Source: Daldinia sp. FL1419
Lineage: Eukaryota > Ascomycota > Sordariomycetes > Xylariales > Hypoxylaceae
Direction: 5' to 3'
Length of the DNA: 64,000 nt
NCBI GenBank assembly: GCA_025201765.1
Contig: MU623352.1
Location: 1-64,000 of the forward strand
The first letter of the stretch is position 1, and each line of letters begins with the position of its first letter. Positions 20,107 through 30,979 of the stretch are shown one piece after another. Under the pieces are notes generated by a model. It did no database searches. It was given only the letters and a program-made list of their open reading frames with translations, and was not told where the DNA came from. The position numbers and the translations under genes are program-made.

Positions 20107-22542
20107 TTATAATAGCCTCGCGGCTGCCTTGTTCTTCAAGGTAACGCCCGATAATGCCGTGCTTCCGTTTCCAAAGCCTTCGCTAAAGATCACTTTGTCG
20201 AACCAGAAGCGGCACTCCTCTTGTAACCGTTCAGTCAAGTTACCCGTCTGCGCCGGGATTCCCTTATTCTGACGCCCACGAGCTCCCATGCGTTCGTCAT
20301 TACCCTCGCCAAATAGCGCAACCTTTCCGACATTTTCTGCGTTATTGGTAGTTGCGGTGTCGTTGACGAACGGGCTAATAAACTTTGGCCACGAGAACCC
20401 AAGCGTATCATTCCTACGAGGTCCCGAATTCGGATTTCCAGTAACTGCAAATCGGGTCCAGGCACCGTTCATGGCATCCGCCATCGTCATGACACCAGGA
20501 TACTGGCCGACCACGTCCATTTCGTGCGCGACAATAGAAGCTTCGTCACCATGATCTGCACCCCCATCCTTGTTCGATCGAGCGGCGTAATGGTAAGCGT
20601 AAACAGGGCCGGCATCGGCTGCCGTCGAAGCTAAATGTGCCGTCTGCAGCACTGGGCAGATATAGGCATAATGACCGTACGCGTCGTCTAATCTCCAAAA
20701 CTGTGATCCAAAGCCGGCAGGCGGCTGAGTAATGTACAATCTTTCCCCTCGCGCAGTGCTGGGATCTGGGTAGAATGAGTCTAGCGTTTCTAAATCCGTC
20801 TTATTGAGAGACGGGACGATGGCAGAAATCAATGCTTTCATCGCTAACGAGTTGTTTGAGTGTTTGGGTACGAAATCAGCGCCCTCGTCCGTGTTGTAGC
20901 CCGTCATTATCGGAATACGCAGTACGTGTCCTTTTTCCCAAGACTTTATAGGTAGATCTGGTATTATTCCTCCAGGTCCATCGATAGTAGGTTGGAATGG
21001 CCAACGTATACTTGGATCCCACCGTTGATATACTGTGTGGGATGCAGAAACGACTGTATCTAGGGGAAGAGATCGGAGCTCTTCGAATATTCTGTCGTGG
21101 GACGTATCATTTAACCCGCAGTGCGATAGGAATTCTTGGAATTGTTGCTCGTGAAGCGGATGAGTAGGATTGAAGGTAGCCCGAGCAAGAGATCCCCCAG
21201 ATTCGAGAATCGCCTTTTGAAAAGGCGCAGGTGCCGAAGTTAGCTTGTTCGCTGAGGAATATGATATTAGGTGATGTCCAATCTTGAGATGATGTTAGTA
21301 TCAACCGTAGTGGCCACGAAGGTAGGAGCTTACCGAATGGGCACCAGCACTTAACCCCATTATCGTCACGTTTTTAGGGTCGCCTCCAACGTCAGCTATG
21401 TTATCTTGCACCCATTTAAAAAGCGCCTGCTGGTCTTTTAACCCTAGATTCAATAGACCTTCCTTCGCGGTCACTCCGCTCGGAAGAAAGCCCAAAGCTC
21501 CAACCCGGTAGTTGAAGCTTATGCCAATAAGAGGGGTCTCGGACCACGAGGCAAATGTCATCATATTTCTCTCCTGGCCATTCCCGGAATTAAATCCACC
21601 ACCATGGACATATATCACCACGGGTAACTTCTTGCCGTCGACACCAAGCTTTGCCATCTCGGCTTCAGCGGTCGCCGCATCATCGCTGAAATGAGGTCTA
21701 TAGATATTAACGTTTAGACAATCCTCGCCCTGGTTCTTTCCACCTTTACCCTGAGGGCAAATATGACCTGGGGCGAGGGCTCGTTGGACTTTGTGGCTTG
21801 TACCATTGATTGGCTGCGGCGGCTTGAAGCGATTGTTGCCCTCAGTTGATTGCGCATATGGTATTCCGCGAAAAGCTTCAATGCTGCGCGGCAGTTTTGA
21901 GTTTTGGGCCACAACCTCGCCAAGATACGTCCCCTGGCTTAATTGGATTTGTGTCGTTTTCTGTCGTTTCGTTAGCCTTTGTGTAACTAGAGATTTTGAT
22001 GATATGATCTGGTAGGGCGTGGTAAATAGCAGGGTTAATTGAGATGCCAAGTCCGGCAATCTCGGCAGCCCAGAAGGCCAAGACCAAGATTGAAGATGGA
22101 ATGTGGTGGGAAGATACAAAGGGATGCTATTTGACAATCGCAACGAATGCCAAGCCGATGGATCTGTATAAAGGAGTAAACCATTGTCTCTGTTTCGTAC
22201 CTTGAATGCTTCGTGTAAGTGACCACTGTTGTCCAACCACAGAAGCACAGCCAGCAGTACGACGATAACAATAAAAAAGAAACCAATGAGGGCTTGGCGA
22301 GTCCTGCTTTTACGGATCTTGGTCCCTTGAGTTCGTAGCCATTGCGATATTCTAGAACCCGAGGGTTTCTTCTTGTCTGGAGATTCCGGTATTATTGTTT
22401 TGGAACTATCAGTGTCCCCGAGCGAATTTTGATCCATGGTTTCTTGGCCATGGAATAAGTCGTGGTCTTTCGGCGGAAGAGAGGGAGGTTTGAGAGGATC
22501 TATGTTAATAACAAAGACATTTTTCTGCTTGGGATCTGTCAT
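20107..22542 (-). CDS. Type-B carboxylesterase/cholinesterase-like protein with N-terminal membrane anchor
   Basis: Two exons (21334-22542, 20107-21282) with a 51-nt intron (branch TACTAAC) encode 794 aa. Residues 1-82 are a hydrophilic, basic cytosolic tail. Residues about 84-103 (ALIGFFFIVIVVLLAVLLWL) form one membrane helix, so this is a type II membrane protein with the enzyme outside. The alpha/beta-hydrolase domain shows EAFRGIPYA, the EDCLNVNIYRP motif, the VYVHGGGF-type oxyanion loop (VVIYVHGGGFNSG) and the nucleophile elbow GLSAGAHS (Ser398). The triad Glu lies in TDEGADF and the His in GADHGDE. All three catalytic residues are present. The intron falls directly after GLSAGAHS. Substrate is unknown; the family hydrolyses carboxylic esters. 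It lies head to tail with the amidohydrolase gene, 1.9 kb apart. Confidence 0.92.
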
Positions 22543-24420
22543 TTGACTCGGGCAGTTCGGGTTCCTGGGCTTCGACCCTCTAAACTTCCTCCTCCTCTTC
22601 TTCTTCCAACCAAGTCTAGACTACAGGCTGCAGCTGCGGAAAACTGTGCCGCCCAGGTAGGTGTGACTATTGCCGAAGTGCGGATGCCTGGGTATGAGGC
22701 GGAGCACAAAAAAAGAACCAGGGGAAGCCTGTGGCTGTCCGGGGGTTTAAAAAGCTTAACAGGTTATTAGATTGGCGGTAATAAGAATAGGTATTCCCGT
22801 AGATCATATACTGTATTGTAGGCTGGGGGCCGTTAGGATGTCGACCTTGAAGACGTTAGGCTTTTACTGTAATCGCAGTACTACCAATGTAAGTGCGTAT
22901 AAGTACCTATGTACGTGTAAGTGCGTCCTGCACACGATTGACAGTCGTCTTGAACTCTTGGCTGGAAAATAAGGGCGGTTGATGACGAAAGAAGATTCGC
23001 ATTGGCTAATTAGTAAATCAATTAGATCGGACAAAATCAGTCACTTCTTGTGGGAACGGGTATGGCTTTTTTTCACGGGGTTATTCGTATTATGTAGGTC
23101 CGAGAAGCCCTTTGGTAAAAGTAATGCAAAAGTAACGATGGCTTGTTATCTATTATTGAGTCTAGGCCCGCCTGAATTACGACTGGGGGGAGAAACAAAG
23201 CTTCCAAGGTTGCAACTTGCAAGGACGGACTTTCAGCTCGTTCAAGTCAATTGTTGTACAAATTGTGCCATATCTAGTACCTGGAAATTCTATGCGTTGG
23301 CGCTACCATTTCTCGGTATCTCGGAGGTACATTCCTATGTCAGGCTAAGTAGAAGTTTATTATACTACGGTAGGTGCATGTAAAATCCGATAGTACCTTC
23401 TTATTGTTCCATTATTCATCCATTATCTATCACCCATTGAGCCCTTAGGTTCCTCCTACAATTTTGATACATTGCATGTGCATGTATGTACGCACGTAGT
23501 ATACTTTGCACCTTAGTAGGTAGTATTATACCTAAAATATATTGGCTCGGTTTCTTTTTCCCACAGTTACACAGTTACACATGCCCCTTTTGTCTTACAT
23601 GTACCTATCTTGGTTCTATCTTGGGTACCTACAATGTAGTGTTTGTATGACATAAAGAGGTGAGGTCCTTTCAATCTTCTTCGTATTTTCTTCACTACAA
23701 GAATTAAAGAATTAAAGGCTTCAAAGGCGTCACAATTCCAATTGATGACTTCAAAAACAAGAGAGTGAAATCAACATCATCGGATCCTGATCGACCCACG
23801 ATTATATCATTGTCGATCAAACAAGAATAGCATAGGAAGACCAACGTTGGTGATATCAATTGAGCAATTGACGCGATGATCGACAGCCCTAAACGCCGTT
23901 AAACGTGCTTTCAGGGCATTCTGGGTTTTTTCAAGGGATCCCTCCCCATTTCACCCACATCCATCCACATCCATCCACATCCACTCATCGGTCTAATCAC
24001 TTGGCAAAGAGAGGGCGTCCCGTATTCCTGGGCTGACCCGATGCTCGCTAGACTAACTTGGCTACTGAGACCTTGCTTGGACTGTTCTAGATCCATACCT
24101 ACCTATCTAGTGTACATATTCCTGCCAATTCACAGCCTAACTTTGTTGCTTACTTGGGTCCATGGGTCCATGGGTTAATGGATGGCTATGGATGATTATG
24201 GATGGTTGGATGCCAAGCGAAATTAAGCTTCTGGATCCTGACCAACGGGAAACCCTTCCTGCCTACTCCATCACGGTTCACCAAATGTTGATTACTATGT
24301 ACTGCCCATAGGTAGCTGTTGACGATACACCGATACACCGATACATCGATACGTCGCACCGGGTTATTGCGCCCCAACCATCGTTCATGTCAGAATGCCA
24401 GCTGAGGAATGGTACGGAAT
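22543..24420. other. Non-coding stretch between carboxylesterase and amidohydrolase genes
   Basis: A 134-codon open frame at 22979-23383 (+) is not recognised, has no supporting splice or family signal, and is probably chance. CATCCA repeats occur at about 23956-23982 and a repeated CGATACAC unit at about 24323-24352. Confidence 0.5.
23956..23982. repeat. ACATCCATCC tandem repeat
   Basis: A 10-nt unit (ACATCCATCC) is repeated about 2.7 times. Confidence 0.85.
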
Positions 24421-25797
24421 TTACATAACCGCGCAACTTCCTAAAATGGCTCCCCGTGTCACCGCAGCTACTGTAACTTCGTCGCCATTGCTCCAAACTC
24501 TCGATATCTTTTGCGCGGCCGTAATATCTTCATCCGGATTGCCCTCCACAAGAACTAAGTCGGCCCTTAGACCCGGTGCGATACGGCCTCTATCTGGGAG
24601 ATTAAAATGTTTCGCAGCCAAAGACGTAGCCGCCCTCAGAGCTTCAACGGGCGATAAGCCTGCGCGTACCAATAGCTCTAATTCGTGATGCAATGATTTG
24701 CCAGCTACGATCGTGACGATCCCGCTATTGTTTGCGTCTGTGCCGGCGAGGATGGGTACACCTGCGTTATGTATCGCCGCGACGCTATCTAGCGAACATT
24801 GGAACTTCCTCCCTCTTAGTCCTGGCACGACCCAACTAAGTCCCCACAGTATCCAACTACTGGTCATGGCTTCCATCATCGATAGCGTTGGTACCGTCAC
24901 TGTCTTTTGGCTAACCATTCTATCGACTATGCTATCATCGAGGGCTTTGTCCATCGGCACGTGGGTTAGCACATCAAAATCAGCTTGTAGCCCGCGTTCG
25001 AATGCCAAGTATTGAGCCGTATGCGCAATCGTCATCTTCCCGTGCCTTTTTGCCTCGACCTGGATTTTGTTCAAAACAGCTTGTTCGTGGCCCGGGGAGT
25101 CGGCGACGATCTTGATGTAGTCTACATTTTCGTCGATTCGATTTTGCACAAACTTTGCCGCTTCTTCGGTGTCGTGGACGGCATTATCTGGCGAGATGCC
25201 GCCCAGTTTGAATAGCTTACCATGCCTAGAATTCTCCTATTGGTGCTTGTAGATTAGCAAATATTGTCTTGTGTCTGCTTGGTGAGAGGACCAGAACCAG
25301 GTAGCGTAGTAGGTAAGCCTGTTGTAGTTGGATGACTTGTACAACCCCGTTGTCAAACCAACACGATTATGCTACTGACCTCATACGCGGGGAGACTGGA
25401 GCTAAGCCATGTCGTCGGTGTCTTTGCCGCACGTAACCTAAGATATTTCGCCAGCGGAAAGCTCCTGAAGAAACAATACCTGTCAGCTTCCGTAAGGCGT
25501 AGGCTGTCGTCCTCCTTGGAAGATCTCTTTAACTCACGCCATATCGCAGACCGTCGTGACACCAAATGACGCACATGAAGCCAACTGCGCCTCGTCGCGG
25601 ATATGCACGTGGCAGTCTATGAGCCCGGGCAATAAAGTGCATCCTGTGCCGTCGATGACAGCCGTCGCAGATGGATCGGGGTCGTCTGCGAGTGCGTCGC
25701 CGCCGATCTGTGACCCTTCGATGACCACAGATTTAGGCCCTGTGACGGTTTCGCCGTCAAAGACACGAACATGTTTGATGATGGCCACACCGCCCAT
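24421..25797 (-). CDS. Amidohydrolase (imidazolonepropionase/prolidase-like metal-dependent hydrolase)
   Basis: Three exons (25538-25797, 25380-25464, 24421-25236) encode 386 aa. Metal-ligand motifs of the amidohydrolase superfamily are in order: DCHVH (H63, H65), the lysine in VDYIKIVAD, the histidines in MTIAHTAQ and VLTHVP, and the aspartate in AGTDANNS. The C-terminal GRIAPGLRADLVLVEGNP is the usual end of the beta-sandwich. It is cytosolic; the substrate is unknown. Exon 1 and exon 3 are secure. The middle is less so: intron 1 has a second acceptor 15 nt earlier (25479), which would add YCFFR in frame. Intron 2 (143 nt, donor GTCAGT) was chosen because it gives LPAYE-ENSRHGKLFKLGG; its interior could hold an alternative short exon. 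Confidence 0.82.
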
Positions 25798-26584
25798 TTC
25801 GAAGTAGTATATGTCTACCTACGTTATCGTGCGTGGTACTAATATCCGTTGACATTCGACAAGAGCAGGTGTTTAATATATGGAACCCTGGATGTGAGGT
25901 AGTGGGTATACATACATACATACATACATACATACATACATACATAGGTACGTATGCGTACCATTTATATACGGGTTTGGAGTCTCATATGGGTCCCAAA
26001 TCCGGTCAGGATCCATCCGTTCGTAGCAAATACCGGTCCATGACCTTTTTAACATTCCATTGAGATATACTCGATATAGGACCGAATAGACGAATTTGTG
26101 CTATAATCTTTATTTCTATCTTGCTATCAACTCAAAACCCGGTAAATATGGTGGCTTATGATGCTATTATCACCAAGCCAACAAGTCGGGATTTCTTTTT
26201 TCTAGGTCCTGTGGTAGGGAACAAGCTGGCCCCAAGCACAGATCAAATATAATAAGGGATAATAATTCGACACGATGGTCTCAATTAAAAACTCTGCATA
26301 ATCTTTGATCAATGCATTAAAGCCAATAATACAACGAGTTGAAAGAAGTCGACACTGACCTGGAAGTCAGCGACGACTATACCTAGGTATACATGGATAA
26401 CTCCCCGAAAAGCAACGCAATGGTTAGCTTGCGCAATACCGGTAAACGCCGGGCTCAGTGCTTTTAAGACCCCCCCTTTAAAACACTATGCAAATATACC
26501 TATTAGTACACCTCAGTCCCTCCACTGATTATACCCCCAGACCCTACCGTAGTTATATTCCCCTGTTAATGTTTGTCTAGCTTC
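25798..26584. other. Non-coding stretch with (ATAC)n repeat
   Basis: No gene is seen. An (ATAC)n microsatellite lies at 25909-25946 in the amidohydrolase promoter region; the rest is the 3' flank of the next minus-strand gene. Confidence 0.55.
25909..25946. repeat. (ATAC)n microsatellite
   Basis: About nine ATAC units, about 110 nt upstream of the amidohydrolase start codon. Confidence 0.95.
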
Positions 26585-28731
26585 TCAAGCCATGACGTCT
26601 CGTAGTGAAGCGATAGTCATCCTCTTCCTCGCTTGCTTTGCCGCCCACTCGCGGCTCTGCTGTCGAGATCTTTCGGCAGCTTCTTCTCGTGCTAGCTTAG
26701 CTAGTGCTTCCCGCTCTCGTCTTTCGCGCTCTCGCTGGCTAGTCCAGGAGTTATCCCGCTTGTAAATCTCCTGGCCACGTAGTCTCTGCTGTTGCATATC
26801 ATCTGTAGACACCGAACTATGTTGCCCACCAGTGCTGTCCACTGTAGAGCTCGAAGAGCCGCGAGGCGGGTGTACTCCTGGTGATTGTGGTTGCAGTCCC
26901 CGGCCTCGTGGTTGATGTTGGTTGCTCGCCTTCGAAAGGGGAGAGCGCGACGTCGGACCGGTGTTTGCAGGTGCGCCCTTGTTCCGAGCGGGTGAACCCT
27001 GGTAAGTTGAATTTTCTACTAAGTGTACTTTGCTTTGCCGGGCTCGGCTAGCCACTGTATCGCGGGGAAAGGTACTGGGCGCAGCACCTGACCGGATTGG
27101 TCTGGCTTTGAACTCCCTTCTCTTCCGTTCCTCTTCTTCTTGCGCTTTCAGTTGGGCCTCGCGCTCTTCGCGCTTGCGGCGAGAGATGGCTTCTCCAGGT
27201 AACTCAAAGTTGGGCCGCGTTGGTGCCTTAGCTGACTTGGAACGTCTAAGGCTTGACATGGTTGGCTTTGTCGCTTGCTCTGTGGCTGCCTGTATCGACA
27301 TACGCGCTTCACGTTTTTCTTTTAACTTTCGAGCAACTTCGTCCCCGGGTAGTTCGAATGTTGGAACCGTGGGTTTCTTGTTTGACTTAGGCGGTTGCTT
27401 GGGCGGTAGGAGACTTGCTATGCCTTTGAGGATTGACCTTTTCGGTGGTGCCTGGGTTACGGGCTTCTCCTCGCATTTTAATCTCGGCGGATCTAGGAAA
27501 ATCATAGATGCCGCCTTGCGTACAGTACGTCGGGGCTCGCTGTTTGATTGTATTCCTACTGAACCGGAGCTGCTTATCACTGGAGTAGTTCGCTTCGGCT
27601 GTGGAGTTGCGGATCTTATAGTCTCCGCGGCTGTCACGGATAGCAATGGCACAGAGGGTTTGCTCCCGGAAGCTGGGGTTTTTGGAGAGACAAGTCTCTT
27701 AAAATGAGCCGCCTCATCAAATGCCTCTAATTGTTCTTCAAGCTCGTCGAGTGCCTCCACGGAATCCTCGATTCTAGCGATAGGTTGTGCAGGTGACCTT
27801 GGGGCAATAACCTTGTCTCCAACTGGGCTGGAAGGAGTAGGAGTAGGAGTAGTTTGTCGGATTCTATCCTTCGATGATACCTCCAGCTCCTTCGCGGGTG
27901 CGAGGTGGCTGTGGCTAGGTTCTGCAAGAGCCATATTTGCCTCTGTGTGCTGCTCGTCGTCTGCCAGAATTTCTTCTCCAGGGGCCAAGGGTGTCACGAG
28001 GGCTATAAAACTGGCAGGAGCACCAGTCTCCGTCAGAGTTCCGCACGGGGCGTTATCGTTAATAGGTAGAAGGTTGAACCCGAGGTGTACTGCCTTGAAA
28101 CTTGGTGCAACGCTGGACTCCGTAGCAGAACCTTGAGTAGGGATTCTTGTAGAAATTATTCCTTCAAACCAGCCTTCGCGATGTTTCGCCAATTGGTTTT
28201 TAGCTGAGGGTATGCCTTTGCGCGCAATCTCGACTAAGGCGTGTCCCGAGAATTTATCGATCGCTGGGAGCGTGAGATTAGTATACCTCAATGCGAGACA
28301 TTCTAAGACATGTAGTGGGAATACGAACCCGAAGCTGGGAGTTTAAAGCAATATTGCGTTTGGCTAGAGGTGTTGGTAGATGCAGATGTGCATGTGTGCT
28401 GCGTCTCGTCTTCAGGGACGGTTTCAAGGACCTCAAATGTGTTAGCCGCGATAGGTGGCCTCGATAGGCGACGTCGACCTTGATTCTTTGGATTGTCACT
28501 CCAGTTAGGTCCGGTGCTACAAGTTTCGGTATCTATTTGAAGCTTCTCTAGGCAGGTAGTAAGCGACTCAACTGCTGGATTAGAACATATGTTGGAGCGG
28601 TTCTGAAGCTGAGAAATGGAAAGATCTCGAAGAGTAGAGTTGTTGGACTTGAGGCTGTCATGCAAAGAGTTGTCATCTTCATTAGAGCTCGTATCACTGA
28701 GGATCTCGACCCTCGAGGGAACAACTGCCAT
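26585..28731 (-). CDS. Basic coiled-coil protein with repeated FELPG motif and TPX2-like FKARPI motif
   Basis: Two exons (28329-28731, 26585-28263) with a 65-nt intron (branch TACTAAT) encode 693 aa. I do not recognise a firm family. The N-terminal half is Ser/Thr-rich and low in structure, apart from a short conserved-looking segment AIDKFSGHALVEIARKGIP. The second half has two copies of a motif of about 20 residues beginning FELPGDEVARKLKEKREAR (about 437) and FELPGEAISRRKREEREAQ (about 487). Then follow charged helix EEEERKRREFKARPIR (FKARPI about 519-524) and a basic C-terminal coiled coil (RERERREREALAKLAREEAAERS). FKARP-type motifs mark TPX2-like microtubule-binding proteins, so a spindle or microtubule role is possible but not shown. 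It lies next to DAD2 and SGO1. First ATG is 28731. Confidence 0.75.
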
Positions 28732-29769
28732 CTCGATTGGACGCGATTGACCAATAATAGATAAGTACCAAAAGTGAGGCAGCTGGGGGTGCACGGCTCA
28801 GGGGTCCCAAAGCAAGGGTTAAATGAGACTTATAATTTGGCTCCGGGCCAGTGACCGAAAGCACGGGGTCACCGATGAGCAAAGTGTTGGCGGGGGTAAA
28901 GTTATGTCACATGTATCCCCTGCAGATTAGCAATGAGCTGTTGTAGCTATTGTAGCTATTGTTACCTTCTGTTGCCTTTTGTTTCCAACTGGGTAATGTG
29001 GGTTGAATGAGAGCGAATTAGATTGTTATGCTGTCTGGGGGGAGATGATTAATGTTGTTGTAGTAGAAGACGAACCTTATGTGTACCTATCTCGAGACCT
29101 TGTTTTTGTTTTTTTTCGGATTGCAACATATTGCCAGTTGATAAAAACAACAACCAACCGCACTTGCCTTTTTATGATTCAATTCTTAACGGGAAACCTC
29201 GTCACATTTTGTTAATTTAAACTTGAGCTAGTGCTACTGGCTCCCATCTCATCGAGGTGTAACTACCATGTTAGTGTACCTAGTAATTATACCTAATACT
29301 TTAAATTACCTACCATGCCTAGTACTTGTATGAGGTACCTACGTCAGATGCTACCTAGGTTTTCTTTTTTTTTTCCCTTATGACGGTGGCTGACTAAGAA
29401 ACGCGATCTGACGCGGATCTGCACGCGAACCTTTCCCCCACTCCATTCCGTGGGGATTCCCTGCAGGAGCTCGCATTCGTAGACTACCTGCTGCACCGGA
29501 GGCACAGCCGTTGGACTCTAGACCTTACTTCTGCAATTGCTGGCCCTATAAACATAAACCACATGGAATGGCAGATGTATGTATGTGTAAGTGCTCCAGT
29601 CATATGTAATTAGATGACTGCGTTGGATACGATACCCCTTGGTGGGGTATCGTGTAAATACTAGCAGAACGATAGTTGGTGGGTTTGTCTGTGACAGTGT
29701 TCTGAGGGTTTAAAGATCTGTACCTATTGTTGTCTAGCGGGGTGGAGTGATTTCTTTGGCTGCTCGCTC
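28732..29769. other. Non-coding stretch, 3' flank of DAD2 and promoter of the TPX2-like gene
   Basis: No gene is supported. A perfect 10-bp hairpin (29629-29653) lies beyond the DAD2 stop. Short frames here are unrecognised. Confidence 0.55.
29629..29653 (-). terminator. Perfect 10-bp hairpin in the DAD2 3' flank
   Basis: ACGATACCCC (29629-29638) pairs completely with GGGGTATCGT (29644-29653) over a 5-nt loop, 117 nt beyond the DAD2 stop. It is the strongest of the short hairpins found just past genes here. A role in 3' end formation or mRNA stability is inference. Confidence 0.5.
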
Positions 29770-30345
29770 TTAAGAAATTGAGGATGAATTATGTTCGTCG
29801 TCCATAATTCCTTCTGTCTGGGCCTGCAGTGCCGGTGCATGTTCTGTCGGTATTCGGACTAGAGTCTGTGGTAGGGGCAAGGCATCATCTCGGGCTTTAG
29901 ACACAGTTTCTTCTGTGTTTCGTGGACTCGGTAATTTTGCTATAAGACTGAGTTAATGCCACATAATTTCCCAGGCTGCTTCGTATGAGGATGCAAGCGT
30001 ACCTGACGCCATATTGATAGCTCGTAGCACATTATGCCAGTTTCCTAACACCGTCGCAATTGCTATCACATTCAGTTAACAAAACCTGTGGGATTAAGAT
30101 ATCCACCTTTCGCGCGCACCTTCTGTTCCATCCGATAGAGTGGCAAGTTTCTGCTCAAGAGCTTCCATCTGATTCGCCATAGCTGCACTAAGCTCCCGTA
30201 GCTCCTTTAAATTCTCGAGCTCTGCCTTTTTCTCGTTGACTCGGGCGAGAAGTGCGCTTGACTGTCCTGCAGACTGAGCATTTGGGTTACTCGAGGTGGA
30301 AGCCTGACGTATATGGCTAGGTAATGTACGCGAGGAGAACGCCAT
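29770..30345 (-). CDS. DAD2: DASH/Dam1 kinetochore complex subunit DAD2
   Basis: Three exons (30120-30345, 30003-30062, 29770-29939) encode 151 aa. The joined protein has the Dad2 signature: LLARVNEKKAELENLKELRELS, then ANQMEALEQKLATLSDGTE, then IATVLGNWHNVLRAINMAS across the first two junctions. It is a coiled coil (about 35-75) followed by the conserved NWHNVLRAI segment. The C-terminal 55 residues (KLPSPRNTEETVSKARDD onwards) are variable and probably disordered. DAD2 is part of the ten-subunit DASH ring that couples kinetochores to spindle microtubules. The reading frame is open further up, but ATG 30345 (MAFSSRTLPSHIRQ) is the start that fits the family. It is transcribed divergently from shugoshin, 591 nt apart. 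Confidence 0.93.
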
Positions 30346-30936
30346 TGCAATTAATCTCGGTGGCCTTCTGGCTTCGAATAGTTGTAGTTTGGCTTTGAGT
30401 GGTTGGCGTCTTGGTCGAATGCTCGAATGCTTGGTTGCGACGTGCACATGCGCATGTGTAAACCAGGTGTAAATGGCGAGTAAGCGATAAGTATTATCGA
30501 TAAGTGGTGTAAAGTGGGCGAAATGGCTTGAATGGCAGCATATCGGGTACATATGCCTTAGTGTGTTTAGCGTGTGACGTGAATTAATGTGGATGCTACT
30601 TAGTACCTACCATAGGCAGCCCCCCGTATTAAATTGCTGGCCCTAATTGTGCGTGCTATGCCCTATTCGGAAGTTTGTTGACATGCGCTGTGGAGTCCAG
30701 CTACCTTGCCAACCTTTCTAACCTTTCTAACCTTGCCAACTCATTTCCTAGACCAAAACTTTGATTTTCCTTTCACCGCACCATCAAACAGCAACCATCA
30801 TCTTGCATATTGTTGCTTCCGACAAGTCTTGTCTCATTTGTTGCTAACAAGACCCTCATCCATGGTTACTAGGCTTTATTAGACCACTGCTATACAAATT
30901 CTATATTTTCAACTTCCTTCGCTCCATGTCTTTACA
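30346..30936. promoter_or_regulatory. Shared intergenic region between divergent DAD2 and SGO1
   Basis: A 591-nt spacer separates two divergent start codons and must hold both promoters. The half near SGO1 is pyrimidine-rich, with CCAACCTTTCTAACC repeats near 30708-30740. Co-regulation in mitosis is plausible but inferred from position alone. No MluI cell-cycle box (ACGCGT) is visible in the spacer; ACGCGT does occur just inside SGO1 exon 1 at 30982. Confidence 0.6.
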
Positions 30937-30979
30937 ATGGCACGACTCAATGAGCCAATGGTGTCAACAGACAGCGTAG
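30926..30979 (+). promoter_or_regulatory. Upstream ORF (17 codons) overlapping the shugoshin start
   Basis: ATG at 30926 opens an out-of-frame ORF (MSLQWHDSMSQW...) that ends at TAG 30977-30979, after the main ATG at 30937. If the transcript starts upstream it would depress shugoshin translation. Confidence 0.45.

Noticed and set aside
22979..23383. 134-codon open frame (+)
   Set aside because: No recognisable family, unusual composition, and no supporting neighbouring exons.
25909..25946. Regular tandem repeats that could suggest a CRISPR array
   Set aside because: Units are 4 nt with no spacers; this is a eukaryotic microsatellite.
27030..27707. 225-codon open frame (+)
   Set aside because: It lies antisense inside the coiled-coil protein gene and mirrors its codons.
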